Shown piece by piece: positions 1-11,345 of a stretch of DNA of 64,000 nt. The notes under the pieces were generated by a model. It saw only the letters and a list, made by a program, of their open reading frames with translations, was not told the origin of the DNA and searched no databases. Every line of letters begins with the position of its first letter. Positions within the stretch are counted from its first letter, which is position 1. Source of the DNA: Oreohelix idahoensis (Eukaryota; Mollusca; Gastropoda; Stylommatophora; Oreohelicidae); contig JAMPIV010019877.1 in NCBI GenBank assembly GCA_024509875.1, positions 186,001-250,000 of the forward strand. The letters run 5' to 3'. A program made the translations under genes and the position numbers.

Positions 1-11
1 GTCCGCTCAAG

Positions 12-135
12 ATTTCTCAAAGGCACTTGTTGTAAAAAAATCATCCGTTGGCGACTGCCACTTCAGATCATTAAATTTCTCAAAGGCACTTGTTGTAAAA
101 ATCATCCGTTGGCGACTGCCACTTCAGATCATTAA
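12..135. repeat. Two-copy tandem repeat, unit about 62 bp
   Basis: Two adjacent near-identical units, 12-74 (63 bp) and 75-135 (61 bp), differ mainly by the length of an A-run (7 versus 5 A). Both carry the words TCAAAGGCACTTGTTG and GGCGACTGCCACTTCAGATC. No coding potential was seen. The rest of 136-780 holds no gene I recognise and becomes AT-rich towards 500-780. Confidence 0.9.
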
Positions 136-800
136 ATTTCACGTGGACAGCTATTAGAAATGCAGCAATCCTTCTGGGTATTTTCTGCTTTCTTTTTGGG
201 TGGGTAGTCGATGATAGAAAGACCCTTCACCGCCTGGTAAATTCCTTTCTGACCCCCGTGGAGTATTGGTAGGTTGTTGCCGTTAATTACGTGTGAGATG
301 CGTGTCGTCGCAGTATCTCGGTCGGCCCTACTCTAAAGCTTGTCCCGTAATTTAACGCCCGCAATGTAGTAGACAAAGGTTGAGTTATCTCAAAGGTCCC
401 CGGTCTCTACCACTGCGATGGATAAAAAGATAATCCCGTATAAATACCCCGTAACCTATGCTCCGCATGCGGTGTGTTTGTGTCTGTGAAATCTTATCCT
501 TATAATGAATGACTGTGCGGTGTTTACTGTACGGTTAACAGGTAATGTAAGAGACAAAATAAACGTGTCTTGTATTTACTTCATTATAATTAATGAAACT
601 GTGCGATCTTATAAGTATAATAATTCTTTGCATGGTGTTTTATTGCAATCTGTACTTATGAGTATGCGATATAATATTATAATAAACGTGACTGGTATTT
701 ACAGTGTTATATTTATTTATATATATGGGAAATATGTATATATAATCTGACTGAGGTTAAGATATAAGATATAAGGTACAAATCTATATTACACTAACCT

Positions 801-1130
801 TGATGTCCATATCATGAATTTCACTGACACTTGGCCTGAATCTTCCTCGTGAAATATGGAACCAGTATATGCGGGCGGAATGATTTTTCATACCATTGCC
901 CGAACGATAGATTTCGTTCAGTATATACTGTCTGAATCGCCTAGGGCTATTTTTTCGGGTCGCTTCTTGGGTCATGTGAAAATTCGTTTGTTTTCCTTTC
1001 GTCAGACATTCAGTCCTCATTCCTGGGTACATTTCCTGTAATATTTTTCTATTATCGTTTCCTTGTTGTTCCTCTCCCAGACAAACTGTCTGTGTGCGTC
1101 CTTTGGGGCACGTACAGTGTTGTTCTTCTC
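801..1130 (-). CDS. Possible internal exon of an unknown host gene
   Basis: One minus-strand frame is open from about 1130 down to the stop near 784. The frame has a Cys-containing start (CTCPKGRTQ) followed by a basic, aromatic stretch (RKNSPRRFRQYILNEIYRS). Reading on the minus strand, the sequence near 800 is AAG followed by GTTAGT, a good match to an animal 5' splice site, so the coding part may end there and not at the stop codon. No convincing polypyrimidine-AG acceptor was found upstream. I do not recognise the protein. It could equally be chance or an unfamiliar transposon fragment. Confidence 0.25.
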
Positions 1131-1439
1131 GTTATAATTTCGTATTCATACTGCTTTCATGTTGTCCTTGTGCAGACTTTAAGTCTCCCTTAGTCACAAC
1201 AATACTTGGTTAACACTGGCCCTGTGTAAACATATCCGCAACTTAGTATCAATTATTCCGATAGTCTGTTGGTGCAATGTCCGCGTGTTGTGAAAACATT
1301 TCAGGTGAATGTTGTTGCGTGCTGTCTCAGTGTTCTGTAAACATTTCTTGTAAAATTAGTGGGTTTCCCACGACTGTCTGGTATGCACACAATGGGTATA
1401 GAAACGAAATACAAACTCATTCGTCTCTCGAAGTGAAAT
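1131..1439. other. No recognisable gene
   Basis: Stop codons occur in all frames and no repeat structure was seen. Confidence 0.5.
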
Positions 1440-1655
1440 AAGTGATGAGAAGAAGACGAGGGTTATGGATAGAACATTCACTGAGGAACCATGTGGATAA
1501 CATTAAATAGTAGTCCTTGGTCTGGAACCGGAGATAGAAGTTAAAATGATGAGAAAAACGTGGTAAGAGCTTGAACTCGTGAGACGTGTTATGAGTACTT
1601 TACATGTGTTTGTTGGTGACCTATGCTCCCAGGAAAGCTAAAGTATTATGAACTG
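1440..1655 (+). pseudogene. Degenerate LINE reverse transcriptase C-terminus
   Basis: The frame-broken translation retains the tail typical of a LINE family seen again at 19770-20360: RRRRGLWIEHSLRNHVDNI, then a run reading like MRKTW, and a final CLLVTYAPRKAKVL similar to the other copy's ending before its stop. It has several stops and frameshifts, so it is a relic. The 5' part is missing, as expected for a 5'-truncated insertion. Confidence 0.5.
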
Positions 1656-2035
1656 CTACAGAATAACAGAGCTGATAACTGCTTGGATAGCGAAGATTGC
1701 GCTGGCTTGGTCATGTGCAGCGTATGGAAAATGGTCGCATATCAGGGGATATTTTCTACAGACAACTGGCGGAAGGCGAAGGAACAGCCAGGCGACCGTG
1801 GCTGGGGTTAAGAGATGTGAAGGCACATGACATAAATCCAGCAACCTTAGGTGACGAAGATGCCCATTGCACCATGTAAAAATGCTCCCTACGGCTCCAA
1901 TTCAGATTGGTTGAAAAGAAGCTATTAAAACAAGCAGAAGAGAAACGAACACGCTGAATGGAATACCAGGTACACACACTAAAACAGTTGAGGGATATCA
2001 CCTCAAGGATGCGTCATCCCTATTGTCAGTTATGA
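1656..2035 (+). pseudogene. LINE reverse transcriptase C-terminal fragment and 3' UTR
   Basis: Across two frames the sequence encodes the post-RT tail common in animal LINEs: WLGHVQRMENGRISGDIFY, then a GRP-like element, then RDVKAHDINPATL. This is followed by a basic stretch near 1940 (EEKRTR). The 3' UTR (GGGATATCACCTCAAGGATG onward) matches the end of another copy at 6975-7015. The fragment is 5'-truncated and frameshifted. It abuts the preceding LINE fragment, which belongs to a different LINE group. Confidence 0.65.
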
Positions 2036-2339
2036 CCAGGGTATGCTAATACTACCTTTGGTAAGAGAAACAGAACGTCGTTTCCAGTAGCTACCGGTAT
2101 GCTCACGCATACTAACAGATATGCACACGTGACTACTGTTCCCTAACGTTCTGTTTGAGCCGGAAGTCAAGAATTCCTATCACCCTGGTACCTAAAATGG
2201 GTTTATACAGCTAACATCAACTTATATGTAGCAATTTCATGCCAGATATTTCTATGTCCATCTTGGGTCGAGTAATGTTGTTTATGTTTTACCTGTACTC
2301 GTGGTGCTAAAGTTCTGGTAGTTTTTTTTTTAATGGTGT
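2036..2339. other. No recognisable gene
   Basis: Unassigned sequence between two LINE fragments. A T-run lies near 2323. No open frame or repeat was seen. Confidence 0.5.
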
Positions 2340-2860
2340 TTTAATATAATATTCTTCTTCTTCTTCAAGTACAATGCTTGCTGGCGTAGGTGCTCATGTC
2401 GCTCCACAACTTCCTGTCTACTGTTCTATTGATCATTTCTGTTGTTGACTTCTTTCAATGTCATGATGTCAAACTGTCTCGAATCTTCTTTCTTTGTTGT
2501 CCTCTAACTCTTTTCCTTTCAATCTTTCCTGTTGTCGCGAATTACTCCAGCTTCCTTCTTTTCGCAAAATGTCCCAAAAAAGTGGATTGATTCTTTCTGT
2601 CACGAGGGATAAGCTTCCTTTGCGATGTGGCTTCTTTCAAGACATCCTCATTACTATTTGTTAGCTGTCCATGGTATTTTTAACATTCTTCTGTAAAACC
2701 ACTTCTCTGTGGTCTCTAGTACTTTTCCTACTTGTTTACTAATTCTCCCTACCTCACTTCTGTAAGTCAGGATTGGGTCTACGTTACACCAACTCTCTTT
2801 CTTATTTATAACATTCTATTTCGCTATAAACGTCTGGACCACCCTGTGCTGCCTCTTGCT
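2340..2860 (-). pseudogene. LINE 3' fragment with GAA-repeat tail
   Basis: Read on the minus strand, broken frames give the C-terminal end of a LINE polyprotein: FLGHFAKRRKLE, then KIERKRVRGQQRKKI, then DRKLWSDMSTYASKHCT followed by a stop. It then runs into a GAA repeat (TTCTTCTTCTTC on the plus strand at about 2352-2365), which is probably the simple-repeat 3' tail. Several stops interrupt the frame. It is recognised from motif style only. Confidence 0.5.
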
Positions 2861-2935
2861 GCAATGCTGTTAATGTTTGACACGTTTGCAATTAAACAAA
2901 ACAAATTAACTCGCCACAATGCACCTACAAATAAG

Positions 2936-3230
2936 GGTTAGAGTTGCTCAGATGTATGGTCACCGCCTGTAATTCTAAAGGTCCCAGGTTCACTCCCATC
3001 ACAGGGACTATAGATGATTGAAATTGTTGCAGAACCAGTGATTCCTAATGATGTCATACTCCACCATGATCGTCTGGGTAGTGAGATCAGATTTCTAGCC
3101 TTCTCGCTTAAGGGCGAAAAATAGGAGGTTCCACGTGCAAGTTGTGCATGTTAAAAATCTCTCGGCAGTTGGAAATCCTAAAGAGTTGGCCGTACGGCCA
3201 ATTTCCTGACAAAAATTAAAATAAAAGGAA
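2936..3230 (+). repeat. tRNA-derived SINE
   Basis: The head contains an A-box-like segment (GTTGCTCAGATGTATGG) and a B box (GGTTCACTCCC) about 35 bases later, as in a tRNA-related pol III promoter. A 200-base unrelated body follows and the element ends in an A-rich tail (AAAATTAAAATAAAAGG). It is not a functional tRNA, because no acceptor stem closes the head. Confidence 0.6.
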
Positions 3231-3413
3231 ACTTACTAACTACAGAAATGTAGATTAAGATAATACAAACAATATTTCAGGTTGATTTAGGATATAATGC
3301 AGCTCACAGACAATCCGAAACACTTTCCTGTTCAATAATTTCTATAATTGACACAATGATTCACAAGTAAATATGTCTTGCTGATACATAACAATTCCAT
3401 TCAGTTTTAATTG

Positions 3414-4349
3414 TTATTTTTTTGGACACATTATGAAAACAACAGACATGACAGCAACCATTCTGCCCACTTTTTGACCACGTCTGGCGGCAGGCTTTCC
3501 ATGTATTGACTTCCCTTTGACTGGTTGCAGGGTCAGAGTATGTGACGACGAGTTTTTGCTACGCCATTTTGCTTTTTGGTGAAGTTTCACGATCAAAACA
3601 GAACTACATGTTGTCACACACAAAAAAGAGGCAATGGGAAGAAAGACACTATTGATACCATAAGATATATTTTCTATAGTAAAGCGTATGTCATTGTTAA
3701 TAAACACCAGCCCAATTAATGTTTTGTTTCTTTCCGGGACGAATTTCCATCCTAAACTTGTAGTGATGTACACGGGGGCTGCACTAGCCGCAATTACAAT
3801 AAACAGCAAGACCATTGTTATAGTCGTTCTTGTTGGTGTGAAAATGGATTTAACTTTGAGCGGTAAAATAATACAGACACATCGCTCAAAACTGATGTAC
3901 GCTGTGATCCAGGATGTTATTTTACAAAACGTGGTATGTGGCCACCCTGATATCAAGTTCTGAACTTGTATAGTCTCGTAGGGCGTGTCTGAATATCGAA
4001 CCATGGGTATGAAAAAGATGTTATGAATCACCATAGTTACAACTGACAGAAATTCTGTGATGGCCAAGGTAAATAAACTGATTGTTACAGAATCGGTCAG
4101 ACCTTGTTTAAGAAAGACAACCATGTTGATAACGTTTGTTATGGTGCCAAATATGGAAAAGATCTGGCTCAGAAAGACGAAATTGACTAATAAGAATATT
4201 TGACGTAAATCGTCACTTACAACATTTTTATCCTTCATAGCAACAACCGATTCCTTTATAGACATATTGTGTTGATCGTAACGAACAATGGAAGACATCC
4301 TTGTACTGAATAGACAGCCGTAGATAATTTGGGTTACATCAGTTTTCAT
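3414..4349 (-). CDS. Rhodopsin-like GPCR, mollusc chemosensory-receptor type, truncated
   Basis: This 311-codon frame encodes a class A G-protein-coupled receptor, expected in the plasma membrane of sensory or neural cells. Visible parts: TM1 at about residues 52-80 with an Asn near 75; TM2 at 88-112 with LAITEF, where the usual Asp is Glu99; Cys142 at the top of TM3; ERC (155-157) in place of DRY; TM4 at 176-197; TM5 at 226-254; a basic third intracellular loop at 255-294. The frame stops at 311, just inside TM6 (VAVMSVVFIMC), after a run of seven A. TM7 is missing. The second extracellular loop lacks the usual Cys. The style matches the intronless chemosensory receptors expanded in sea slugs; the ligand is unknown. 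Met1, Met18 or Met29 could be the start, and an NMS glycosylation site lies at 28-30. It may be a pseudogene or may continue in a second exon. Confidence 0.75.
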   Translation of the reverse strand: MKTDVTQIIYGCLFSTRMSSIVRYDQHNMSIKESVVAMKDKNVVSDDLRQIFLLVNFVFLSQIFSIFGTITNVINMVVFLKQGLTDSVTISLFTLAITEFLSVVTMVIHNIFFIPMVRYSDTPYETIQVQNLISGWPHTTFCKITSWITAYISFERCVCIILPLKVKSIFTPTRTTITMVLLFIVIAASAAPVYITTSLGWKFVPERNKTLIGLVFINNDIRFTIENISYGINSVFLPIASFLCVTTCSSVLIVKLHQKAKWRSKNSSSHTLTLQPVKGKSIHGKPAARRGQKVGRMVAVMSVVFIMCPKK

Positions 4350-5796
4350 AAAACTAAAGTTTTATTTCAGAATGTGTCAGTAGCTGGTGATTTATAAAAT
4401 GTTAGAAGTTCCAATCTTTGAAATTCCTACTGAGAATTTTCAGCTTGCCGGTGTTACCGTAATTTGGCAATTAAAAGATTTTAGGATTAATCATCATACG
4501 TGACCAATAATGACCTGCGCCGAAACAGAAGGGCACACGTGTTTTGCTCAGTTCATAAAATGTTAATAGTACTTCAGTAAACTTATTGATGGGTAAAATG
4601 AGGAGAAATAAATTAAATATACTTTAACATCAACAACAACAAAAATACTGCAGTGTTCATTTTACTGTATATTTTTTGACATGTATATTGTGTGTTCCTT
4701 TGGTTTAGATCGTTGTATTTCTGTGTTAAACTTTCCAAATCATAACCAGGGAAGTCTCACTTGTTCTTATTATTTTACAGATCAGGTTACAGAAAATTTA
4801 CTAATGTATCATGTGACCAGTAACAACAATTTTATGGACCTGTAAAAAAAATGCGATATGGTCAGTAACACAATGTTATTATTATTAGTTCTCTTGGCTC
4901 ACGATTTAGTCTGTTCTAAAAATAATACTCGTTAAATCCGTCATTTATTAGTCACAGATATCAGACGCTAACACGGTTTAGCAGATAAGTAAAGCCAAGT
5001 ACAGAAATTGGTACAATGCTGTAGAGAAAAAAATGTCCGCGCTAAAGTTAATACAGTATCAGAGATGAACGAAATTTATAACATGAAGCCGAATTTCGAA
5101 TCTTTGTGGCAATTATATAATTCGTTAGTTAGGATAATTACTTTGTTACAGTTAGACAATTCGGTGACTAATACTTTCATGTTGCGCTAAGACAACCATG
5201 TTTTTTTATTTTATTAAACTCAATATCAAGTTCAAATCGAACACATACACAAGAAATTAATTACGTGTAAATATTAGTTATAGTACAAAGGTGTAAGCCA
5301 AAGATGCACAAATCAATACATAAATGCAAATTAGACTTGACAATTTTAGTTACTTTTTCTGGAAGATTTACTTGCACTAGACAGTTTTAACTTCAAGTGT
5401 TAATTATTTAAACAAATAAATGTTTTGAGTGTGACCAAAAAAAATGTATATTTATCAATTAACGAAATTTCTGTGTATAATTGCTTGTTAAATACTTACC
5501 GCAAAGTACGTTAATAATTACTTAAGTGAATCAATGATTAAGTACAGGTCTGACCTTTATCTTCAGAATATAGGTTGTTCATAGTTCCAGGATCGTTGAG
5601 ACTAAACCGTAAAGGTAAATATAGTCCGATAGCAGAAACTGCTGCTGGGGAAGTGAATTGTTAGAGATTTCCCACACTAGTTCCAGCTTTTTATGAGCTT
5701 GAGCGACCAGTTCTCATCCTCGCTGCATTTGCCATCCCTAACCTCAATAGCAGAATAAGTAAATAAATTAAGGAGCTGCTGTAAAACTGGTGAGGA
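4350..5796. other. Intergenic AT-rich sequence
   Basis: No frame with recognisable protein content was found. The short open frame at 5008-5190 has no family-like features. This could include the receptor's 5' region, but no promoter element can be assigned with confidence. Confidence 0.5.
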
Positions 5797-5912
5797 ATAT
5801 AAGTTTATAAACTAATAAAACGAAGGGTAAAACCCGAAACGTCCCTTGTCTCATGTGAACTGTTATTTGTAAAACTGATTCAATACCGTTTTATTAGTTT
5901 ATAAACTTATAT
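5797..5912. repeat. Perfect 26-bp inverted repeat (hairpin or MITE-like)
   Basis: The left arm (5797-5822) begins ATATAAGTTTATAAACTAAT. The right arm (5887-5912) is its exact reverse complement across all 26 bases. A 64-base spacer separates the arms and contains GGGTAAAACCCGAAACGTCC. No flanking target duplication could be confirmed. Confidence 0.85.
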
Positions 5913-6228
5913 AGCAGAGTAAAGACCCATTTACAGCTAGGTAGATTAGAGCGTGAAGCTACCAGTTTGCGACCCCTAAACACGGTAACTTTGCTGTAAA
6001 AGGAAAGCGATCTAACCGCTTGGTCGATCTTTGAGACAAAAGAGAACACATTTAACAGTTAATTTTGATTAAGATAAGTAAATCATCAACATATTTAAGA
6101 TATAAATAATAACATAAATAATAATAATAACACTTCTCGTCCTGAATATTCTGGTTTATAACATTAATTTGTTTCGTCGCTACATAACTCATCGACGCTC
6201 GTGTTTAGTGTATGTATATTATTTCGTA
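5913..6228. other. No recognisable gene
   Basis: AT-rich sequence with an ATAATA-rich patch near 6105-6135. No gene was seen. Confidence 0.5.
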
Positions 6229-6490
6229 GAGCCGCCTTAGCGCAGTGGTTAGTGCACTAGCTTCCTAGATTGATGGCCCATGGTTCGATCCTCAGTTGAG
6301 GCGGGATTTTTTTTACCTCAAACGGCTCCGGGGTCGACCCAGCCTCATGAATTTGGTACCAGAGCAACTCTGGGAAGGATATGGCGGCCGGCGTGATGCT
6401 GACCACATCACCCCTTGTGTGCCGATGGTCAAAAAAATATGGACCTAACACCAAATTCCCAACATGCCTGAAGGGGCGTGTAACGGGATC
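6229..6490 (+). repeat. tRNA-headed SINE
   Basis: The head begins GCCGCCTTAGCGCAGTGGTT. It has a good A box, a near-perfect B box (GGTTCGATCC) and a closing GAGGCGG that pairs with the start, so it is clearly tRNA-derived. The anticodon arm does not pair cleanly, and a T-run then a 180-base non-tRNA body follow immediately, so it is a SINE and not a tRNA gene. It leads straight into a same-strand LINE fragment. Confidence 0.75.
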
Positions 6491-7015
6491 CTATACTATG
6501 TATATTGTTTCCTGTGTTAGTTCGTCATCACCACTCTTCTGTACGGCAGAGAGACATGGACAACCTATGCTAAGCAAGAAAGAAGGTTCAATACCTTCCA
6601 TCTACGGTGTCTAAGCCACATCTCTGGTACTTCGTGAAAGGTCAAAGTGACAAATGTCGAGATGCTGTCATGTGCTGACCTTCAAAGCATGTATACACTG
6701 CTTCGACAGCCATGTCCGCCGCAAGGTAGATGGTTGTATCCCCAAAGATATTTTCTATGGGCAACTGGTAGATGGCAAAAGAACAGTCGGGCGACCGCAG
6801 CTGAGGTTTAAAGGTATGTGTAAGAGAGACATGAAGGCAATGAGCATAAATCCAGCAATCTGGGAGGATGAAGCAGCTAACCTCAGATTGGGTGAAAAAA
6901 GCTCTCACAACATGTAGACGAGAAGAAAAAAACACGCCTAAAGGAATAAAAAGCAGCAAACAAACAAAAAACCGCTGAGGGCTATCACCTCAGGGGCGCA
7001 TTCTCATAGTCAGTC
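6491..7015 (+). pseudogene. LINE reverse transcriptase C-terminal fragment
   Basis: Broken frames encode the region after the RT catalytic core: a degenerate LLYGSETW-type segment near 6520-6570, KDKVTNVE near 6640, then KVDGCIPKDIFYGQLVDGK and GRPQLRFKGMCKRDMKAMS with an intact GRP motif, then INPAIWEDEA. At least two frameshifts are present. The 3' end (GGGCTATCACCTCAGGGGCG, then AGTCAGTCATAG) passes directly into a GATA microsatellite, suggesting the LINE tail seeded the repeat. The family is the same as at 1656-2035. Confidence 0.75.
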
Positions 7016-7364
<349 letters not shown>

Positions 7365-7508
7365 GCTTTATTTTCAAAGGGTTGAGAATTGGGCACGCAG
7401 GCCCGTCTGACATTCTGCCCTTCCTTTCTCTCGTCTTTTATACTGATTTCATTTATTCTCACATACATTTTACCCATCAATTCAAGGAATTCAACGTTGT
7501 AAACGTTG

Positions 7509-7783
<275 letters not shown>

Positions 7784-7833
7784 TCAAACAGATGGACAGA
7801 CGTACGGACTGACAGACAGACAGGTAGGTAGGT

Positions 7834-8216
7834 AATATAGAGAAAAGATAACAAAAGAGACGGAGAGAAAGAATTAGAATTTCATCTCTTACCAAAACAA
7901 CAGTAGTAGCAGTGGCGTACGGAGTCTTTTCGGCGGCCGGAGCGAGCCACAACACATACGCCCCGGTCACCGCTAGATAAAATACAGCTCATCTTGTAGA
8001 CAAATAAAACTGAAGTTTAAAGGACTATCTCAACCACTGTCATGAATTTAGTCTGATATCAAGAACAACAATATGAATTACTGAACAAATATTAAATTTT
8101 AGAATTTATGAAACAAACACAAAATAAAGAAATAAAAATAAATAAACAGTTCTTTTAAAGACATTTTTGTGTACACTACAACAGTACATCATAGGAAATA
8201 TGAATCATAATAATAA
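7834..8216. other. No recognisable gene
   Basis: No coding or repeat signal was seen apart from A-rich runs near 8110-8150. Confidence 0.5.
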
Positions 8217-8683
8217 TGGCCGGTACAATCCATGGCCTCAAAAGAATAAATCTTGGAAGGAAACTCTTCCCTTCACTTTCAAAAAATATATTCCCCTCGA
8301 TAATAATTTCTGGACACACTAACGAGATGGAACAACCATCTCGAAGCCCTGCCAGGAACGTACTGTCACGAGATTACCGCTTCTCAGAACAGCTCAGTAA
8401 AAATTACTCATGCGCGAACTAACCGCGTGAGACTATCGCTCAGCTCACCCGTCTCTTTCCCCAAACTATCACTAAGAACTTTCGAAAACTTTCTTTATCT
8501 TATTTTTTAAAATTAAACTAACAACTACTCAGTTGAGCTATGTTCAAAAATTACAGAGCACAAAGCCCCCAACTAAAAAATCATCTCATCATCAAAGCGT
8601 GCTAACTAACGTGTGTACAAAAATCCGACCCATATATACAAATCTTTAACACCTAACTCCCATTAATAAAACATGACTTAACA
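8217..8683 (-). repeat. LTR-like direct repeat, copy A
   Basis: 467 bp, TG...CA bounded when read on either strand, and nearly identical to 16849-17315 in the same orientation. I noticed about half a dozen substitutions, for example near 8407 and 8587. Twelve further bases (TCATAATAATAA) precede both copies. The bracketed gag-protease remnant is on the minus strand, so this would be the 3' LTR. No target duplication and no clear polypurine tract were found. It could instead be an unrelated repeat present twice. Confidence 0.6.
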
Positions 8684-9057
8684 GACTACACCGACCTACG
8701 GGGGGGAAAAAATGATATCATCATTTTATTTGAAAATTGCATGGAACAAAAAATTTGAGGTCGATGCAATTCCAATATCTGCACACAAGGATTACACTAT
8801 GTTAAGTCATATTACTAAATCAACAATAGAGGGATGGAAATATGTGTAAAGTAAGAAAATGAAATATACAAAGATAATCAAATTCAAACAAAGATGAAGT
8901 ATATCAAGTATAGTCTAAGTATGAAATAATAAGTGGAAAGTGAAAAGAAAAGAAGAAGTAAAAGAAGAATGACCAGCAATGAAGGATAGCAATGAAATGA
9001 GAATAGGAAAAGAAAACAATGATACAACATGGTAACCATTAGATTAAACAATGCATC
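8684..9057. other. Interior of the presumed LTR element, no pol seen
   Basis: AT-rich sequence with a G7-A6 stretch near 8701-8713. No integrase or RT motif was found on the minus strand where one would be expected. Confidence 0.45.
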
Positions 9058-9065
9058 GTATAAAT
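9058..9065. repeat. hAT target-site duplication, left copy
   Basis: GTATAAAT, repeated exactly at 12038-12045. Eight bases is the characteristic length for hAT insertion. Confidence 0.93.
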
Positions 9066-9480
9066 CAGGGGTCGGCAAACTTTTAGTAGTGTCGTGCCGA
9101 AGTAATGTTGCAAAGTCACTCAGCGTGCCAACCTAAGTCCACCATATTTTTATATACAACAATTATTGAAACAATTTAAAAATGATCTTGTATTATCATG
9201 TTTCCGCTACATTAAATAACTATTCTATTCTTTGTAGATTATTCAATATTTTAATATAAATAGGAACAAATATCAATACAAATATTATGTTTTGCAAAAT
9301 TTAAGTTCTGAACACATTAGTTTGAAATTTTATAATAAAATTGCCATATGTATATTTTGTTAAGACAGAAAGTCCAATAGTTTGAAGAACAAAACAATTA
9401 AATAAACCAAACATAAAACACGTTATTAAAATTTTAATATGAGTAATCATTGATTATTATTGATCTGAGTCATTAATCAA

Positions 9481-11107
9481 TTAATGGGACCCATGTCCTT
9501 GCTTCTCCTTGGTTAATTTTTCAATATCAGGTGTGTATTTTGTCAATTTCAGCTTCACACAGGCTTCTGAATGCACAGGTGTTAGGCGACTTCTCTGTGG
9601 ACTCAAAACAGCTTTCATGTGTGAGAAAATGTGTTCACATGTATAAGTTGACCCAAAAGCCGAAAGTAGAGCAAATGCAACTTTCATCAAACAGGTGAAC
9701 GCTTCAGGCAGGGATGTCCAGCAGTTGAGGATGGCAGCTGACTTTTCCAAGCAACTTCCTTCAAGAGTTTTTCGCAATTCTACAAATTTTATCGTCCATA
9801 ACTCTGATGCCTTGAATTCGATGTGTTGCATTTCAAAATTGTCAACATCCATCCACTCGAAAAGGGATAGGTCAAATGGGATGTTAGTATGATCAATTAA
9901 GTCGGGCTTGATGAGGTAAGAAAACATAGGCCCGTGAATTTTGAATTCTTGACCTCGTTTAGCAAACTCTCCTTTGAGCGCTTCAACGTACTTCTGAAGC
10001 TCATCTCTGTTGACAGTAAATCGATTTGAATGAGTCTTTACGTTTGGAAAGTACTTGTATGTGTTAGTGGTAATATCTCTGCAAAATGTGTCTAATTTTG
10101 ACGCAAATCCTTTCCAGTGCTCAAAAAGATCAAGTACTGTTTGACCCTGCCCTTGTAAACGCAAGTTTAATTCATTCTGATTTGTAGTTATGTCAGCCAG
10201 AAACATCAGCTTGCACAGCCAGTCCTCGTCATTCAATTCCGGGAAATGTTCTTTTTCATCAAGAAACACCTTGATTGCTTCTAGACATGATACAAATCTG
10301 TTCAAAACATTACCTCGACTAAGCCAACGAACATTGCTGTACAGCGGGAGGTCCGCATATGCGCTCTCCATTTCTTGTAGAAGAGATTTGAATTGCCTGT
10401 GGGTCAATGAAGAGCGAGAAACTACGAAGTTAACGATCTTGACAACAGTTTCCGTTACTGAGTTCAAGGATAGTGACGAAATCTTCGCACACGAATTCTC
10501 CTGGTGTATAATGAAATGGAATCTCAATACTTGACGTCCAATACGATCCTCAAGAAGTTGAACAAATCCTTTGTTCTTTCCGACAAATGCAGGGGCAGCA
10601 TCAGTAGTAACACAGAATATTTTATTCATGTTAATGTTCTGATTTTCGAAATAGCTTACAAATGCAGTTATAATGTCCTCTCCCTTGGCTGTACCATCAA
10701 AAGGTATCAAGCAGCACATTTCTTCATAAATACGGTCGTTGTCACAATATCGCGCAACTATAGCTAGGCGCGCCAAGTCATTCACATCGACACTTTCGTC
10801 AAGAGCGACACTAAATACAACAGCTTGTTGTAACCCGGTTGTTTGTTTTACCGTTACATTTTCAGCCATATCAGTTATGCGCCTCTCGATTGATCTCGCA
10901 GAAGCCGGTATTTCTCGAATCCGAGACAGTATTGTTTCTTTATTTGGTAAATCACTAAACAAAATTTCAGCACTGTTCAAAAATGTTTCCTTGATGTATT
11001 CTCCATCTGTGAAAGGTTTGCCCTTCGAAGCCACACACTGTGCAATTTTGTAACTACATTCGGTAGCTTTATTTTTGTTTCCAATTACTTGACTAAAAAT
11101 ACTACTT
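9481..11107 (-). CDS. hAT transposase, ZBED/SCAND3-like, main body
   Basis: The open frame covers over 530 codons from the upstream stop near 11108. It would cut and paste the element by the RNase H-like hAT mechanism in the nucleus. Visible parts: FTDGEYIKE near the start; VALDESVDVNDLARL, holding the first catalytic Asp; CVTTDAAPAFVGKNKG, holding the second; NVRWLSRGNVL; and the C-terminal dimerisation block with FALLSAFGSTYTCEHIFS and MKAVLSPQRSRL ending in KLKLTKYTPDI. The body is uninterrupted. It lacks its own convincing ATG because the N-terminal BED part upstream is separated by a nonsense codon, so a full transposase is probably not made. Confidence 0.85.
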
Positions 11108-11345
11108 TATTTTTTGTAGCCACAAACAGCCATTTTTATGGCTTCACTTTTCTCCTCAGAGTTTTTAAACATGGACTGATGTTTGGTTTGATAGTGTCTT
11201 TGTACACTTGACGTACGGCACACGAAACTTTCATAACATAAAGCACAAACAGCACGATCCTTTTGTTGTATGAATCCATGTTCGTTTGTCCAAACGTCTT
11301 GAAACGAGCGTATATCAAGTTTTTTCTTTTTTGAGTCATTTTAAC
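11108..11345 (-). pseudogene. Broken N-terminus of the hAT transposase with BED finger
   Basis: The ATG at 11339 opens MTQKRKN and then loses frame in an A-rich run. The adjacent frame encodes a BED-type zinc finger, CALCYESFVCRTSSVQRHYQ, with the expected two Cys and the His pair. A TAA at about 11106-11108 follows KMAVCGYKK. The frameshift and the nonsense codon are the only two lesions I see, so this copy died recently. Confidence 0.8.

Noticed and set aside
5811..5860. Hammerhead ribozyme
   Set aside because: GGGTAAAACCC followed by GAAAC resembles stem II and the GAAA box, but the required CUGAUGA element is absent on the 5' side.
6233..6305. Functional tRNA gene
   Set aside because: A and B boxes are good, but the anticodon arm does not pair and a SINE body follows directly.
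9695..11053. Plus-strand frames within the hAT transposase
   Set aside because: They are antisense shadows of the transposase frame and have no domain content.
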